A DNA stretch of 64,000 nt from Spirodela intermedia (taxonomy: Eukaryota > Streptophyta > Magnoliopsida > Alismatales > Araceae): contig LR746272.1 in assembly GCA_902729315.2 (NCBI GenBank), forward strand, positions 12,476,327-12,540,326, given 5' to 3'. Position numbers and translations under genes: made by a program. Below are positions 48,661 to 58,690 of this stretch, piece after piece (position 1 is the first letter of the stretch; each line of letters begins with the position of its first letter). The notes under the pieces were generated by a model. That model was given only the letters and a program-made list of their open reading frames with translations. It ran no database searches and had not been told where the DNA came from.

Positions 48661-51019
48661 CCCGCCGGAGCAGAAAGATTCCGCCGCCGGCGGGGAGGAA
48701 TAATGGCCACGCCGGGGGCTCGTGAGTTTTACCGTCGCTCGCGGTTCCCAAATCCTCACACAGCCCCCGCTGTCTCGCTACGCCAGACAACCCACCCACT
48801 TGCACGTGCCGCCGGGAACAGAAGACTACAACCGTCCGATTCCCTGGGGCCACCGAAATCCTACCCATCCAACCGATGGAATATAGGCGTGTGTCGCGAC
48901 GTGTCGAGCGTTGGAGCCTCAATTGGACTTTGCATCGACTTGGGGAGTCGCGAGCCTCGGGCTCGAAGATAAATAAAGTGCTGACGCCAGCCTTTTGATT
49001 ATTTTTTTACATCTATATGTGGGGTCCACTCGGCTTTCTGAGCCACCAGATCTGCCGTCGATGCTGGGTGACCGCCGGAATCTCCGGCCAAGGCCGTCGG
49101 ATTTCCCAAAGCTGGTCCCCATGGGCCCAATGACGTGTCTCTCCCTTCTATGTTCTAGCAGAGCTGAAAAGCCGAGTCACGCAAAAGGACAAAGTATGCC
49201 ACTTGAACATCGAGTGGGTCCAGCGGTCAGTTTCGCAATTCAAGCGCCGGGGCCCGCAGACGTCCCTCTCGACGGCGGATGTAACGGTTAACGGACACCG
49301 CCGTCTGGCAATACCTACCACTGGCGACCAAGGGGCCGTCGAACCAGTGGGGTGGTCTGAAGAAAAGAGGGGGAGAAGAAGAAGAAGGGGACGGAGGACG
49401 ATCTCACCTGTATCGGATAATGATTGTCCGCCGGCTAGCTCTCGGGAGAGATTTGTCTCTGTTACCAGGATTCCGGAAGAGGGTAGCTTGTCGCATCCAA
49501 GAACCCTAGGGGACGATAGCCACGTAGCACTGCGTATCTTCAATCGCACTAATTCGCCATTAAATAAGACCTCCGAGCTCCGCAAGGCATCTCCCGACGA
49601 TCTCCCTCCGGCGGGCGAAGGCGGCGAACGTGAATCTATCTGTATATCATGGCGGGTCCTACGGCCGCACCGCTGCCGTGAGCTCCGGCGGACTCCGCCA
49701 CCGTCGCCGAGCTTCGCGCCAACACGGGGGGGCCGCCGTCGGTGAAGCTCTGAAAGGGACGGTGTTTGCGACCATAAAAGGCAATAAATTAAACAGCAGA
49801 GGGAGCTGCTGCCTATGCACCGTGATCGCTGCAGAGGTGCCTGGATCTCACCGCGAAAGGGGAGACAGCGGCTTGCGGGTGCATGAGATCTCCCCCGAGC
49901 CTTCTCTTAATGGGAGCATTGATCGCCGATCCTCCGGCGACGTCAATGCCGTGCAATAAAACCGACCGGCCACTCTCTGGTTTCCAAACCACACAGAGAG
50001 AAAGAGCGAGAGAGAGAGAGAGAGAGAGAGAGGAGGGTGTTCCTCCTACGTGAGTCTGAGCTTGAGCACGGGTCTCCACGGAGGGAGAAGATCGATCGGC
50101 TGGGGGGGTGGGGGGGGCATAAATTACTGAAGAGCGTAGGCTCCACGAGAAGGCAATAAATCTGAAACTTGTGGCGCAAGAACGACGGCCATGCAGGCGA
50201 CCTCTTGGGGAAGACGACGACGACCCGCGAATCGTCCGTCAAACCCAGTAGAAGGTTAGGAGGAGGAGGAGGAATATCTACTGATTAATCTTAGATTATT
50301 TACTACTGTCAGAAAGGTCCGGCGGAGGAGCGGCGTCGAGGACCGCGGCTCTCACCGATGCGGCGGAGAAAAGTGGCTCCTGAGGCGGCGGGCCCCACGG
50401 CCCCCGTCTACTTTGTCCTTTTCTGATGAGTGGCCTGCCTCTCTCTCTCTCTCTCTCTAGGCGATAGCAAAAGGAAAAGAAAGGGACGGGCCCTTCTTTA
50501 TGAAAAACCCCAGCTTTTGCGACAGAGGAGAACTTGGTGTGCATCACCACGCAGGGAGATCTGGTCCTCCGGCGGCCTGGTCCGCCCGATTCGACGGCGA
50601 CGGCGATCGCAACCGCCCGACGGTGGGGGTGGGCCGCTTGGGGCGGCTCGCCGGAGAGCGTAGCTGATTTGATTTGATTCTTCGTGTTCATTGTTTTTGT
50701 TTATTTACTGCTTCTGACAGCCGTGAATAATAGCAGCAGGCAGGGAGTAGGAGTATTTCAGAAGTCTCGCTGATTTTGATGCATGCAATACGCAAAGAAG
50801 GAGCGATAGAGAGAGAGAGAGAGAGTCCTGTGCAAGATTCACACCATTGTCAAACCTATTTGTACCAGGCCCGACGCTCGGAGGCGTCTGTAAGGTCTCT
50901 CCCAGAAAGAAGACGGGGTGGGGAAGAAGAAGAGGAGAGAAGAGGAGGGTCTTCTCCCCGCCGGAGTCTGAGGTGGCTCTCTCGCTCTCTCTCTCTCTCT
51001 ATCTCTCTCTCCTCCCTGT

Positions 51020-51756
51020 GTGTGCTCCCTCTCTCCGATCTACGCCGGGGCTTCCTCAGCAGGGAGGATGAGCCCGGATGATTTGCAGAGCTCCGGTCTG
51101 GGAGAGGTCTGTTCCGCGTTTTCATCTGATTTTAGGTCGGATTTCTGGGTCTCAGCGGGGCATTCCTCGGTGCTTCCCTGGGAGGCCCATGTCCGCTGCC
51201 CCTTCTTCTTCCTCCCCGCACCCTCCGACGCGACTCTAGGGTTTCCCCTCCTCCCTCTTGATTCCTTTTCCCTCTCAGCCCATCTGCATGCAGGATCGAC
51301 GACGAACGAGGGAGGGAGCCCGCATCTCCTAGATCGGGTGCGACCTCGCCCCATTCATCGATCACTCAGAGGGTCGATCTTTTCCTCCTACGGAAAAGGA
51401 AAAAAAAAATAGTCTTTCCTCTCTGCGGTCGTCTGCTTCCTCCGCCTGCCCGGACGAGCAGTTCCTCTCTTTATTTGTGGTTACTCCGTCGTCATTAATC
51501 ATGCATCTTTTCGGGGGGAGTTTTTCTTGTCCAAGCAAGCTGGTCTTACTGGTCAGCCCCTTCTTTTCGCCGATGTGATGGGAGGATCTTGTCCTCATCT
51601 GTCCTTCCCCTGCGATCTTTACAGTCTCCTCCTCCTCCCCCTCCGCCGCTCTACTTTCACTTCTCACTAATTCAGTGTCCTCTCTCTCTCTCTCTTTCCT
51701 CTGTCTCTCTCTGTCTCTCTCTGTCTCTCTCTTCTTTCCTCTTAGGGGGGACGACG
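51020..51756 (+). promoter_or_regulatory. Probable 5' leader of the FLZ gene with intron and leader ORF
   Basis: A CT-rich block at about 50983-51011 precedes this segment. A telo-box-like CTAGGGTTT lies at 51236-51244. TTCCTCTTAG at about 51736-51745, eleven bases before the start codon, is a good splice acceptor after a long CT-rich tract. The most fitting donor I see is GGGAGAG|GTCTGT at 51107. An ATG at 51068 would open a leader ORF. Unspliced it runs 114 codons; spliced it would run 18 codons and stop across the main ATG. The intron is inferred, not proven. Confidence 0.4.
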
Positions 51757-52901
51757 ATGCTGAGGAAGAGGAGCCGGCCGGCGCAGAAGGAGCAGACGAT
51801 GGCCGACTCCGAAGCCGTCCGCAGGCCCAGAAGCACCTCCTTCTTCAACCTCCCGGGGCTGTTCGTAGGGTTCTCCAAGGGCACGGGGGACTCCGACTCT
51901 GCCAGAAGCCCCATTTCTCCCCTGGACCTGAAGGTGTTCTCCGGCCTCAGCGGCCACTTCGGGAGGTCCCCGCGGTCTCCGGCGAGCTTCGAGGGCCCTC
52001 GCAAGAGCTGGGACTCCGACAGAGTCGGTCTAGGCCTGATAGATTCTCTCTCCGACAAGCTTCCTCCCTGTCGAGGCCCTCCTTTGCTCGGCCCCTCGGA
52101 GAGCAGGAGCATCCTTCTGGGCTCCCAGATGAAGATCATCAGCATCCCCAGCCCTAGAACCCGCTTTGATCACCTGCTCTCCGAGGGCTCTGCAACCTCC
52201 CCCAAGTCCCTACCCAAGAACTACGTCATCTCCTCCCATGGCCATGCCCGAGCCGGATCGCCGCTGCTCTGCCCTGATTCGTCGGAGACCCGCCAGGAGC
52301 TCAGCTCGGAGATCCTCCACCCCACTGTCGACTGCTCCGCCGGCTCCGTCCCCTTCTCCCGGGGGTTCGTCGGCTCCCTCTCCGCGAGCGACATCGAGCA
52401 GTCGGAGGATTACACCTGCATCATCTCCCACGGTCCCAATCCGAAGACGACCCACATCTTCGGAGACTGCATCCTGGAGAGCGACACCAGCGAGCTGGCG
52501 GCTTTCATCGGCGACACCAACATGCAGGGAGAGGAGGAGAGAAGAGGGTCCTCTTGGATGCTCGACTGCGCGGAGGATCTCGTCCCTCTGCCCAGCGAGG
52601 ACTTCCTGAGCGTCTGCTACTCCTGCAAGAAGAAGCTCGACGGCAAGGACATCTACATGTACAGGTGAGGCTGGATCATTCATTCACCTCTCGGAGATCC
52701 AGCTTCTCTGTCTGTGTGATTGATTTAGCCGGCCGGTGGCGGTGGGTCTTCTTCTGCAGGGGAGAGAAGGCCTTCTGCAGCAGCAGCTGCCGATCGCAGG
52801 AGATCATGGACGAAGAGATGGAGGAGGAGCCCGCGACGGCTTCCTCTGGTTCTTCCCCCCAGTCAACCTGCTCCGAGGAAGTCCTCCCCGGCGCCGCATG
52901 A
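51757..52901 (+). CDS. FCS-like zinc finger (FLZ/DUF581) protein
   Basis: Two exons, 51757-52664 and 52760-52901, separated by a 95-bp GT-AG intron, encode 349 residues. The FLZ domain is at about residues 283-320: DFLSVCYSCKKKLDGKDIY, then FCSSSC. Cysteines C287, C290, C309 and C313 form the C-X2-C-X18-C-X3-C zinc site, and the intron falls inside the domain as in other family members. The N-terminal 280 residues are Ser/Pro-rich and likely disordered, with RRPRSTSFFNLPGLFVGFS near the start, a segment typical of the larger FLZ proteins. FLZ proteins bind the kinase SnRK1 and act as adaptors in sugar/energy and ABA signalling, in cytoplasm and nucleus. The start ATG follows a probable leader intron. 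I do not assign a numbered family member. Confidence 0.92.
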
Positions 52902-54701
52902 GCAGAGGATGATAGATGCCTCGCTGTTTTTCCCCCCCCCACCACCAATCTCCCGGGCGAGGGAGCCGCCGAGGCGAACGCGTCGATCGTCCGTTTCAGG
53001 AAGAGCTGTCTCTGTGAATCCTTATCAGCAGCCATGGACGATCGAGCTGTACATGGATTTGTTCGCCGATCCGGTCTCTCTGCCCTTGCGATTGTCCTGC
53101 CGAGTTCTACGGGGGATCGCCATCTCTTTTCCTCTCTTTTCCTTCTCTGTCCGATCGTCCGTGATTTGGATTGCGGATGGTTAGATCAATCTTTCTGCCA
53201 TAATCGGAAGAGCATCATCCTCATCATCAGTCACTTTCTGGCCTCCACCCGCCCTCTCCTCCCTCCTCCCTCCCTCCTTCCTCGGTCGGAGACGACTGTA
53301 ACTCCTGTGGAACGGGACCATCTGATGAGGACGACTACAGTCCCTGCTTGCTAGTAAAGAAGACGGCCATCATTTGAGCATCATAAGGGGCGACCGGCCC
53401 CTCGCCATCACCACCGCCGTAGTGCCGGCGGTGCCCGTCTTCTTGTCCATGGCGGAGTAGGTTTCCTGCCCCATTAGCCCCGCTGATGATGACGACGACG
53501 ACCCTACTATCCCACCTTATCGTTCCCCCCTCCTCCCCTGCCGCACTCTTTGAAGTTGGTAAAAGAAATCCACCGGGCGCTGGTAAGGCTGATCAGATTC
53601 CAAAAGCTCCGGGAAGCAGTAAAAGCAGGTGCAGGCCTCTTCTTCTTCGCTCACTCCCGAGCTGCAACGACGTTTGGCTGTTCCTCAGGAAAGAAAGAAA
53701 GAAAGAAAGAAAGAAGATGCGACGGGTCTCGCCGTACGCCTGAGAAGGGGGCCACGGGGGGAGGGGGGGGATCCCTTCCCTCTTTCCATTTCGAGCACGA
53801 GAGGCGCTGCGGAGAGGGAGAAAGCTGCCCCCTTTTAATGGCGGTCCTCCGGCGGCTCTTCCTCCTCCCTGTTCCTCTCTTTTCCGCTACCACTCCGCCG
53901 CCGCTCCTGTCTGCCGCCGTTGTCTGTTCTCTCTTGGACCTTCGACGCCGGCGCGCTGCGAGCACTGGAGGGAGCCAATCCGCTGCACCCGGTAACCGTT
54001 CGTGGGAATGCCTCTGCGGGGGCCCACTGCTGGGCACTCTCTCCCAGTTGACGCCGCGCAGTGTTCTTGGTTGGAAAAGAGGGGCCACGTTTACCAGTGG
54101 CCTGCACACACGTGGCCAGATTCCACGTGGGGCCTTCAGACAAGACACCCGTTAGGCCCATTATTGTAGACGGGCCCTGTGGGTCTCTCTTCTGGCATCC
54201 GGACACGACGAGAGACACAGAGAGATGACGTGTGGGTTTAGGTATCCCAACTTATTGGGCCGAGTGGGAATAAAAAAAAAGGTGAGCCTGTTATCCAGTC
54301 CACCCCTTGATGGTCCCACGGTGTTGGGCCCAGAAATGGGCCATGTGTCAGAGTGGGTACATCCTCAAAAAATCCGACGTGGGAAAAGAAAAACCGTGAC
54401 GCGGCAGACGATCATTGGGACGTCGTGGATAAAAGGGCTTCATCCATCACATCTGGCCGCTTCCTATTGGTGGCTTGCAGAAAGCGAGGCTCCGATGAGG
54501 ACGTGGCGAGCCATCTGGTAAGATATTATGACGAAATTGCCCTCCGGATGTCTCCGCCGCTCGCTCGTCGGCGGAAGGGATTTCTTCTGTCAGAAACTAC
54601 GAGCGGAGCTGAGGGAGGTCCTCTTCTCTCTGCAGGAGGAAGGGGATTGGGAGGAATAGCCGACTCGAGGGCGGAGGAGGGAAGAGAGAGAGAGAGAGGA
54701 G
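52902..54701. other. Intergenic: FLZ 3' flank and MFP1 promoter
   Basis: No gene supported. A GAAA repeat lies at about 53690-53716. Two TGGGCC site-II-type elements at 54325-54330 and 54337-54342 are typical of promoters of plastid and housekeeping genes and probably serve MFP1. A short GA run at about 54684-54699 directly precedes the MFP1 start codon. Confidence 0.5.
53690..53716. repeat. GAAA tetranucleotide repeat
   Basis: About six GAAA units in the region between the FLZ and MFP1 genes. Confidence 0.9.
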
Positions 54702-56331
54702 ATGGGGTACCGGGTGGTGGGGGGTGCGAGCTCCCTCCAGTCGCCAATCTTCCAGTCCTTCCCACCCTTCCCCTCTTCGTCTTCGTCTTCTTCTTCTTCT
54801 TCTTCTTCTTCTTTGTCTCCTTGCTGTCGGCCCGGTCTGGGGTCTTCACACAGAAAAGCGGCCCGCTGGAAGGCGTCGGCGGTGGCATCCGTGAGGGCGG
54901 AGGATGCTCGAGACCCCGGTGGGAACAGGCGGAGGGCCCTGCTTCTGGTGGGCCTCTCTGCAATCCCGTTCCTGCAGCTCCCAGCCGTGGCCGCCGTCGA
55001 CGGCCTGGAGAAAGGTTAGTTTGATTCGATTCTCGGCTTTAATCTCTCGAAAATTCTTCCGCCGTCGACCAGGATTTCTCTGTTCGTGACTGTTCTCCCC
55101 GCCCTCAACTCGAGGCGCGATCATCTCCCTCAACCTTTTTCATTGAATATTTGTTCGTCAAATCCCTTTTTCATCTAGGAAATATAGAAAACGGGCCATG
55201 ATCATACCACGAGCTCTGAAATCACAGTACTTCACTAGGCCCTTCACAACCGAAGAGACTGACGGGATGTGCGCTGAAGTGTTCTTCAACTTCCTTTTTC
55301 GTTTATATTTTTTTTGTGAAAACATTAATATTATGGGGTCTCCGGTAGTCTCAAATCGTCAAATCCATCATATTATATTGTTCTTCTCTCGGAAACATAG
55401 CTTCTATTGCAACAATCTTCGATCTACTGATTATTTAGACCTGGGTAGAGCTCTGATTACTGGATTATTCCTTCAAGAACACCTTGAAGCTGGAACAGCG
55501 CCTGAAGAAAGGGAGGTTTCTTATGCTCCTCCAAAGGGGTTTCGGCTTCTGAAAAATATGGGTTGCTGATAAACGTAGCAAGCGCCAAATTCTCTCCTTT
55601 TTTTTAACTAATTTCAATCTCTAATTACCCTGTTATTTGTTTTCTAGTCTGCGATCCCTACTTCTGGAGCTAACTATTAACCACATTATCCACAGGTAGA
55701 TTTATCCACAAAAAAACAAGTGATTGGCTATCTAAATATCAAGACTGATAGACTTTACCCCTTAATCAGGCAGTTTCCTTGATTACCCAGTGAAACCTTA
55801 AAATCGCCAAAAATAGAAATTAAAAAAAAAAACCTTTCAATAATACCAGCCATGCCCAAGAGCATGATCTAGAAGCATAGTTCACTGGTGAGCTCCAAGA
55901 TCCCATGAAACCAGTTTTTTTAATAGCCCCCTCCCTGTATTTGGGTCTTGATATTCATGAGATCCCCTTCCAGTTCATATTCTCCGATGCATCTGTGGAG
56001 TTGACTTGGTGTAATCGTTCCCAACAGCTGTTTTTCATCACATTCCGTCTCTGATTTCAGAAAAGGAGGACTCTGGAGCAAGGGCGGCGCAAGGTGCACA
56101 GGTGAATTCACATCTGTCTGAGACTCCCACCATTTCGTCTCCGATTTCATCATGTTCCCAGTGTTCTGATGTGGATCAGCTTCCTGGCAGGCTCCAGAGG
56201 GCGGCGGCTCCTCCGTGATGTCCTTCCTGAGTGAGATTGGGATCGTTGGCTCAGGTGTGCTAGGCGCCTTGTACGCCATCTCCAAGAAGGAGAAGTCAGA
56301 AATGGAACTAGCCATCGCATCTGTACGTTTC

Positions 56332-56367
<36 letters not shown>

Positions 56368-58146
56368 TCCCCCACTTGATCATTAATTCCATCTTGATGG
56401 TTGCAGATGAATACCACCCTGAGTGAGAAGGAAGCAGCGAATGTGTCCCTGGAAGTCAACTTCAAGAGGAGACTAGAGAGAGAGCAGGAGGAGCACCGGA
56501 AGCAGATGGGAAAGCTGAAGGAAGCGGAGGCCTTCCTGTCTCAGCAGCTGGCCTCAGCAAAGGGCACCGTGGCGGCCATCGGGGTGGAGCTGAAGAACGA
56601 GAAAAGACTGGCTGAAGATCTCAGATCGCAGATTGACCAGCTGCGCAGCAGCCTGGCTCAGGCCCGTGAAGAAAAAGAGGCACTAGAAGCAAAACATAAG
56701 AAGAACCTGGATGTGATTGTGGGCCTGGAGGACCGAGTGAGCTTGCTAACCATGGAGATCAAGGACAAGGAAGGGACCGTAGAGACTCTCAGATCCACCC
56801 TGTCCGGAAGAGAATCGGAGATCAAGAACCTGGCATCTGCTGTGGAGCAGAGCAAACTAGACCTCGAGGAGGCGGTTTCTGCCCTGACCCAGCTGAAGGC
56901 TGAGCAGCTCAAGGCCAAGGAGGAACTGGACTCGAACAGGTCCCAGACTGATGAGCTGACGGCGAAGATAGATTCGTTGCTTGCAGAGAGGGATGATGCT
57001 GTCGGAAAGTATCAGACTCTTCAGGGAGAATTCGACCGTTGGAAGTTAGATTTCGAGAACAAGCTGGCCTCTAACTCTGAGCTATTGTCGACGAAAGATC
57101 AGGAACTCCTGCGGCTGGAGGAAAATCTTGGAGCTGCGTTGACTGAGGCAAAAAGCAGCTGGGTGCTGATCACCAACCTGACCGATGAGAGGGACAGTTT
57201 GAAGGGTACGCTGGAGGAGGAATCCAGCAACCTGAAGATCCTAAGGGACGAGCTTCAGGTCGCTCAACAGACCCTGGGAGATTCCAAGCGGGAGGCTTCT
57301 GATCTCTTGAAGCAGCTTCAGGAGTCCAACCGAGTCAACGAGGAGCTCGCCTCTGAGATATCTAGGATTAAGAGCGAGTCCTTGGAAGCACAGACGCTGC
57401 TGAATGCCAGCCTCGGCGAGGCAAGATCCGCCTCGAAGGTACTATCCGATGAACTCGTATCCATCAAGAGAGACTTGAAGAAGGCCCAGGAAGATCTCGA
57501 CGCCAGATCCGGTGAACTGAGAGCGGCGATCAAAGCCCGTGACGGGCTAGAGAAGGAGCTGGCGGAGGCCTCCGTGAGGGCGGAATCCACTGAGCTTGAG
57601 CTGAAAAGAGAGAGGGAGATTGTCGCTGCTCTCAGCAGAGAACTGGAGGCATCTGCGCAGCAAAGGGAGGAGCTTTCTGAGGCAAGAAGAGCGATCGAGA
57701 GTGATCTCGGGGAGGCTACGAAGTCGCTCGACGAGGTGAAGAAGAAGTTGCTATCATTGTCCAAGGAGCTCGAGGATGGCAACTCTCTGAACGCCACCCT
57801 CCGGGCAGAGAAGGAGATGCTGTATGAGTCTCTTCTCGGGCATAAGAACGCCGCGAGGGAAGCACAAGAGAACATAGAGGATGCCCAAAATGTCATCACA
57901 AGGCTCGGAGGAGAGAGAGAGAAACTGGAGAAGAAGGTCAAGAAGTTTGAGGAGGAATTAGCTGCTTCAAAAGGGGAGATCCTAAGGCTGAGGCGGCAAG
58001 TCAGTCTTGAGAAAGAATCTGTTGGTGAGCAAGACAAGAAGGCCCATGAAGCAGAACCAGCCGGAGCATCTAGCATGCCTAAGAGAAGCACAAGTAGGAG
58101 GAGGAAAGCTGGATCTGCCCCTCGGGCTTCCCAACCAGAGACCTGA
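54702..58146 (+). CDS. MFP1: MAR-binding filament-like protein 1 (MFP1)
   Basis: Four exons, 54702-55014, 56061-56101, 56191-56322 and 56407-58146, encode 741 residues; the Arabidopsis protein is about 726. Residues 1-75 are a plastid transit peptide with a serine run (about 25-37). Residues 76-97 (RRRALLLVGLSAIPFLQLPA, ending VAA) look like a twin-arginine thylakoid signal. A second hydrophobic stretch (about 129-149, FLSEIGIVGSGVLGALYAIS) follows. Residues 163 to about 705 are an almost unbroken coiled coil, and the C-terminus (718-741, KRSTSRRRKAG) is basic. MFP1 is a thylakoid-membrane coiled-coil protein that binds DNA through its C-terminal region and was first described as a matrix-attachment-region binder; it has also been linked to nucleoid anchoring and starch-granule initiation. 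Exon 2 is only 41 bases. The large last exon is GC-rich. Confidence 0.93.
54777..54812 (+). repeat. TCT/TTC repeat encoding polyserine
   Basis: About 12 trinucleotide units inside exon 1 of MFP1 encode the serine run of the transit peptide. Unit gain or loss would change only transit-peptide length. Confidence 0.85.
55015..56060 (+). other. Intron 1 of MFP1
   Basis: Donor AAAG|GTTAGT, acceptor CTGATTTCAG. AT-rich, no element recognised. Long open frames on either strand across its ends are shadows. Confidence 0.8.
56332..56366. repeat. Compound (CT)n(CA)n microsatellite in MFP1 intron 3
   Basis: About nine CT units followed by about eight CA units within the 84-base third intron, directly after the donor. 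Confidence 0.9.
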
Positions 58147-58690
58147 CAAAAAAGCCCTCTGAGCTTCTTCCCCGATGTTATCCAATACTTCCATTTTTGT
58201 CAGTATATTTGACTAGATGTTGTGGCATACATAAATATTTCCATTCTCCGTGGTGCCGCAAGAAAATTTTGAGGTAAGAAAATGCAGACATTCATGCTTT
58301 CTATCCAGAATTGCTTCCTCGGGACTGGTTTGATGCAAAAGGGCAGGTTTGGGAGACAAATATTATGAGAAAGGCAGACCCTAATGGCACCTGTTGCATG
58401 GGCATTGCTAATTATTTTGAGGCATTAGATCCAATGATAGAACAAACTTAGAGAGATAGATGCATGCGAAACGAGAACAATGGCTAATTTTTTGACAAAA
58501 TTTTTTCAATATTCAACTTGATTCACATAACTAGTTGGGAGGGGGGATGATGCCCAAGCACAAAAAAGAAAGCATGAAGAAGAAGCTCTTTGATGACCTC
58601 TCTCATTACCTCCGATGACCGCCGCCTTACTGAAAGAGCCGCCCGAGCATATGAGTGCTGCTGACGATAGGAAAGTCAAACTATCTCGCC
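58147..58690. other. Convergent intergenic spacer MFP1 / PHAX-like
   Basis: 544 bases between the two stop codons. It must hold both 3' UTRs and their polyadenylation signals. No gene is seen. Confidence 0.7.

Larger units (their letters stand above)
47049..51019. other. Repeat-rich GC-rich intergenic interval
   Basis: About 4 kb without a convincing protein gene. It has microsatellites (TA at about 47369-47390, GA at 47900-47948, CT at about 48166-48192, GCC at 48625-48660, GA at about 50005-50032, CT at about 50442-50459, GA at about 50806-50826). Many open frames exist on both strands, but they are low-complexity (Arg, Pro, Ala, Ser-rich) and contradict one another. ACGT-core promoter elements such as GACGTGTC occur near 48896 and 49132. 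The left end must hold the promoter of the ZFYVE26-like gene, the right end that of the FLZ gene. Confidence 0.5.

Noticed and set aside
48324-48725. 133-codon plus-strand frame with polyalanine
   Set aside because: The alanine run comes from the GCC microsatellite and the glutamate run from a GAA/GAG tract. No conserved domain, and the opposite strand is equally open.
49203-49745. 180-codon plus-strand frame in the 47-51 kb gap
   Set aside because: Low-complexity, Arg/Pro/Ser-rich, GC-driven, with competing frames of similar length on the other strand.
55920-56465. 181-codon minus-strand frame across MFP1 exons 2-4
   Set aside because: It overlaps phase-matched exons of MFP1, has no recognised domain, and reads through a microsatellite as Arg-Glu repeats.
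57318-58091. 257-codon serine-rich minus-strand frame
   Set aside because: This is the antisense shadow of the MFP1 coiled coil (Glu/Lys/Leu codons read as Ser/Leu/Phe).
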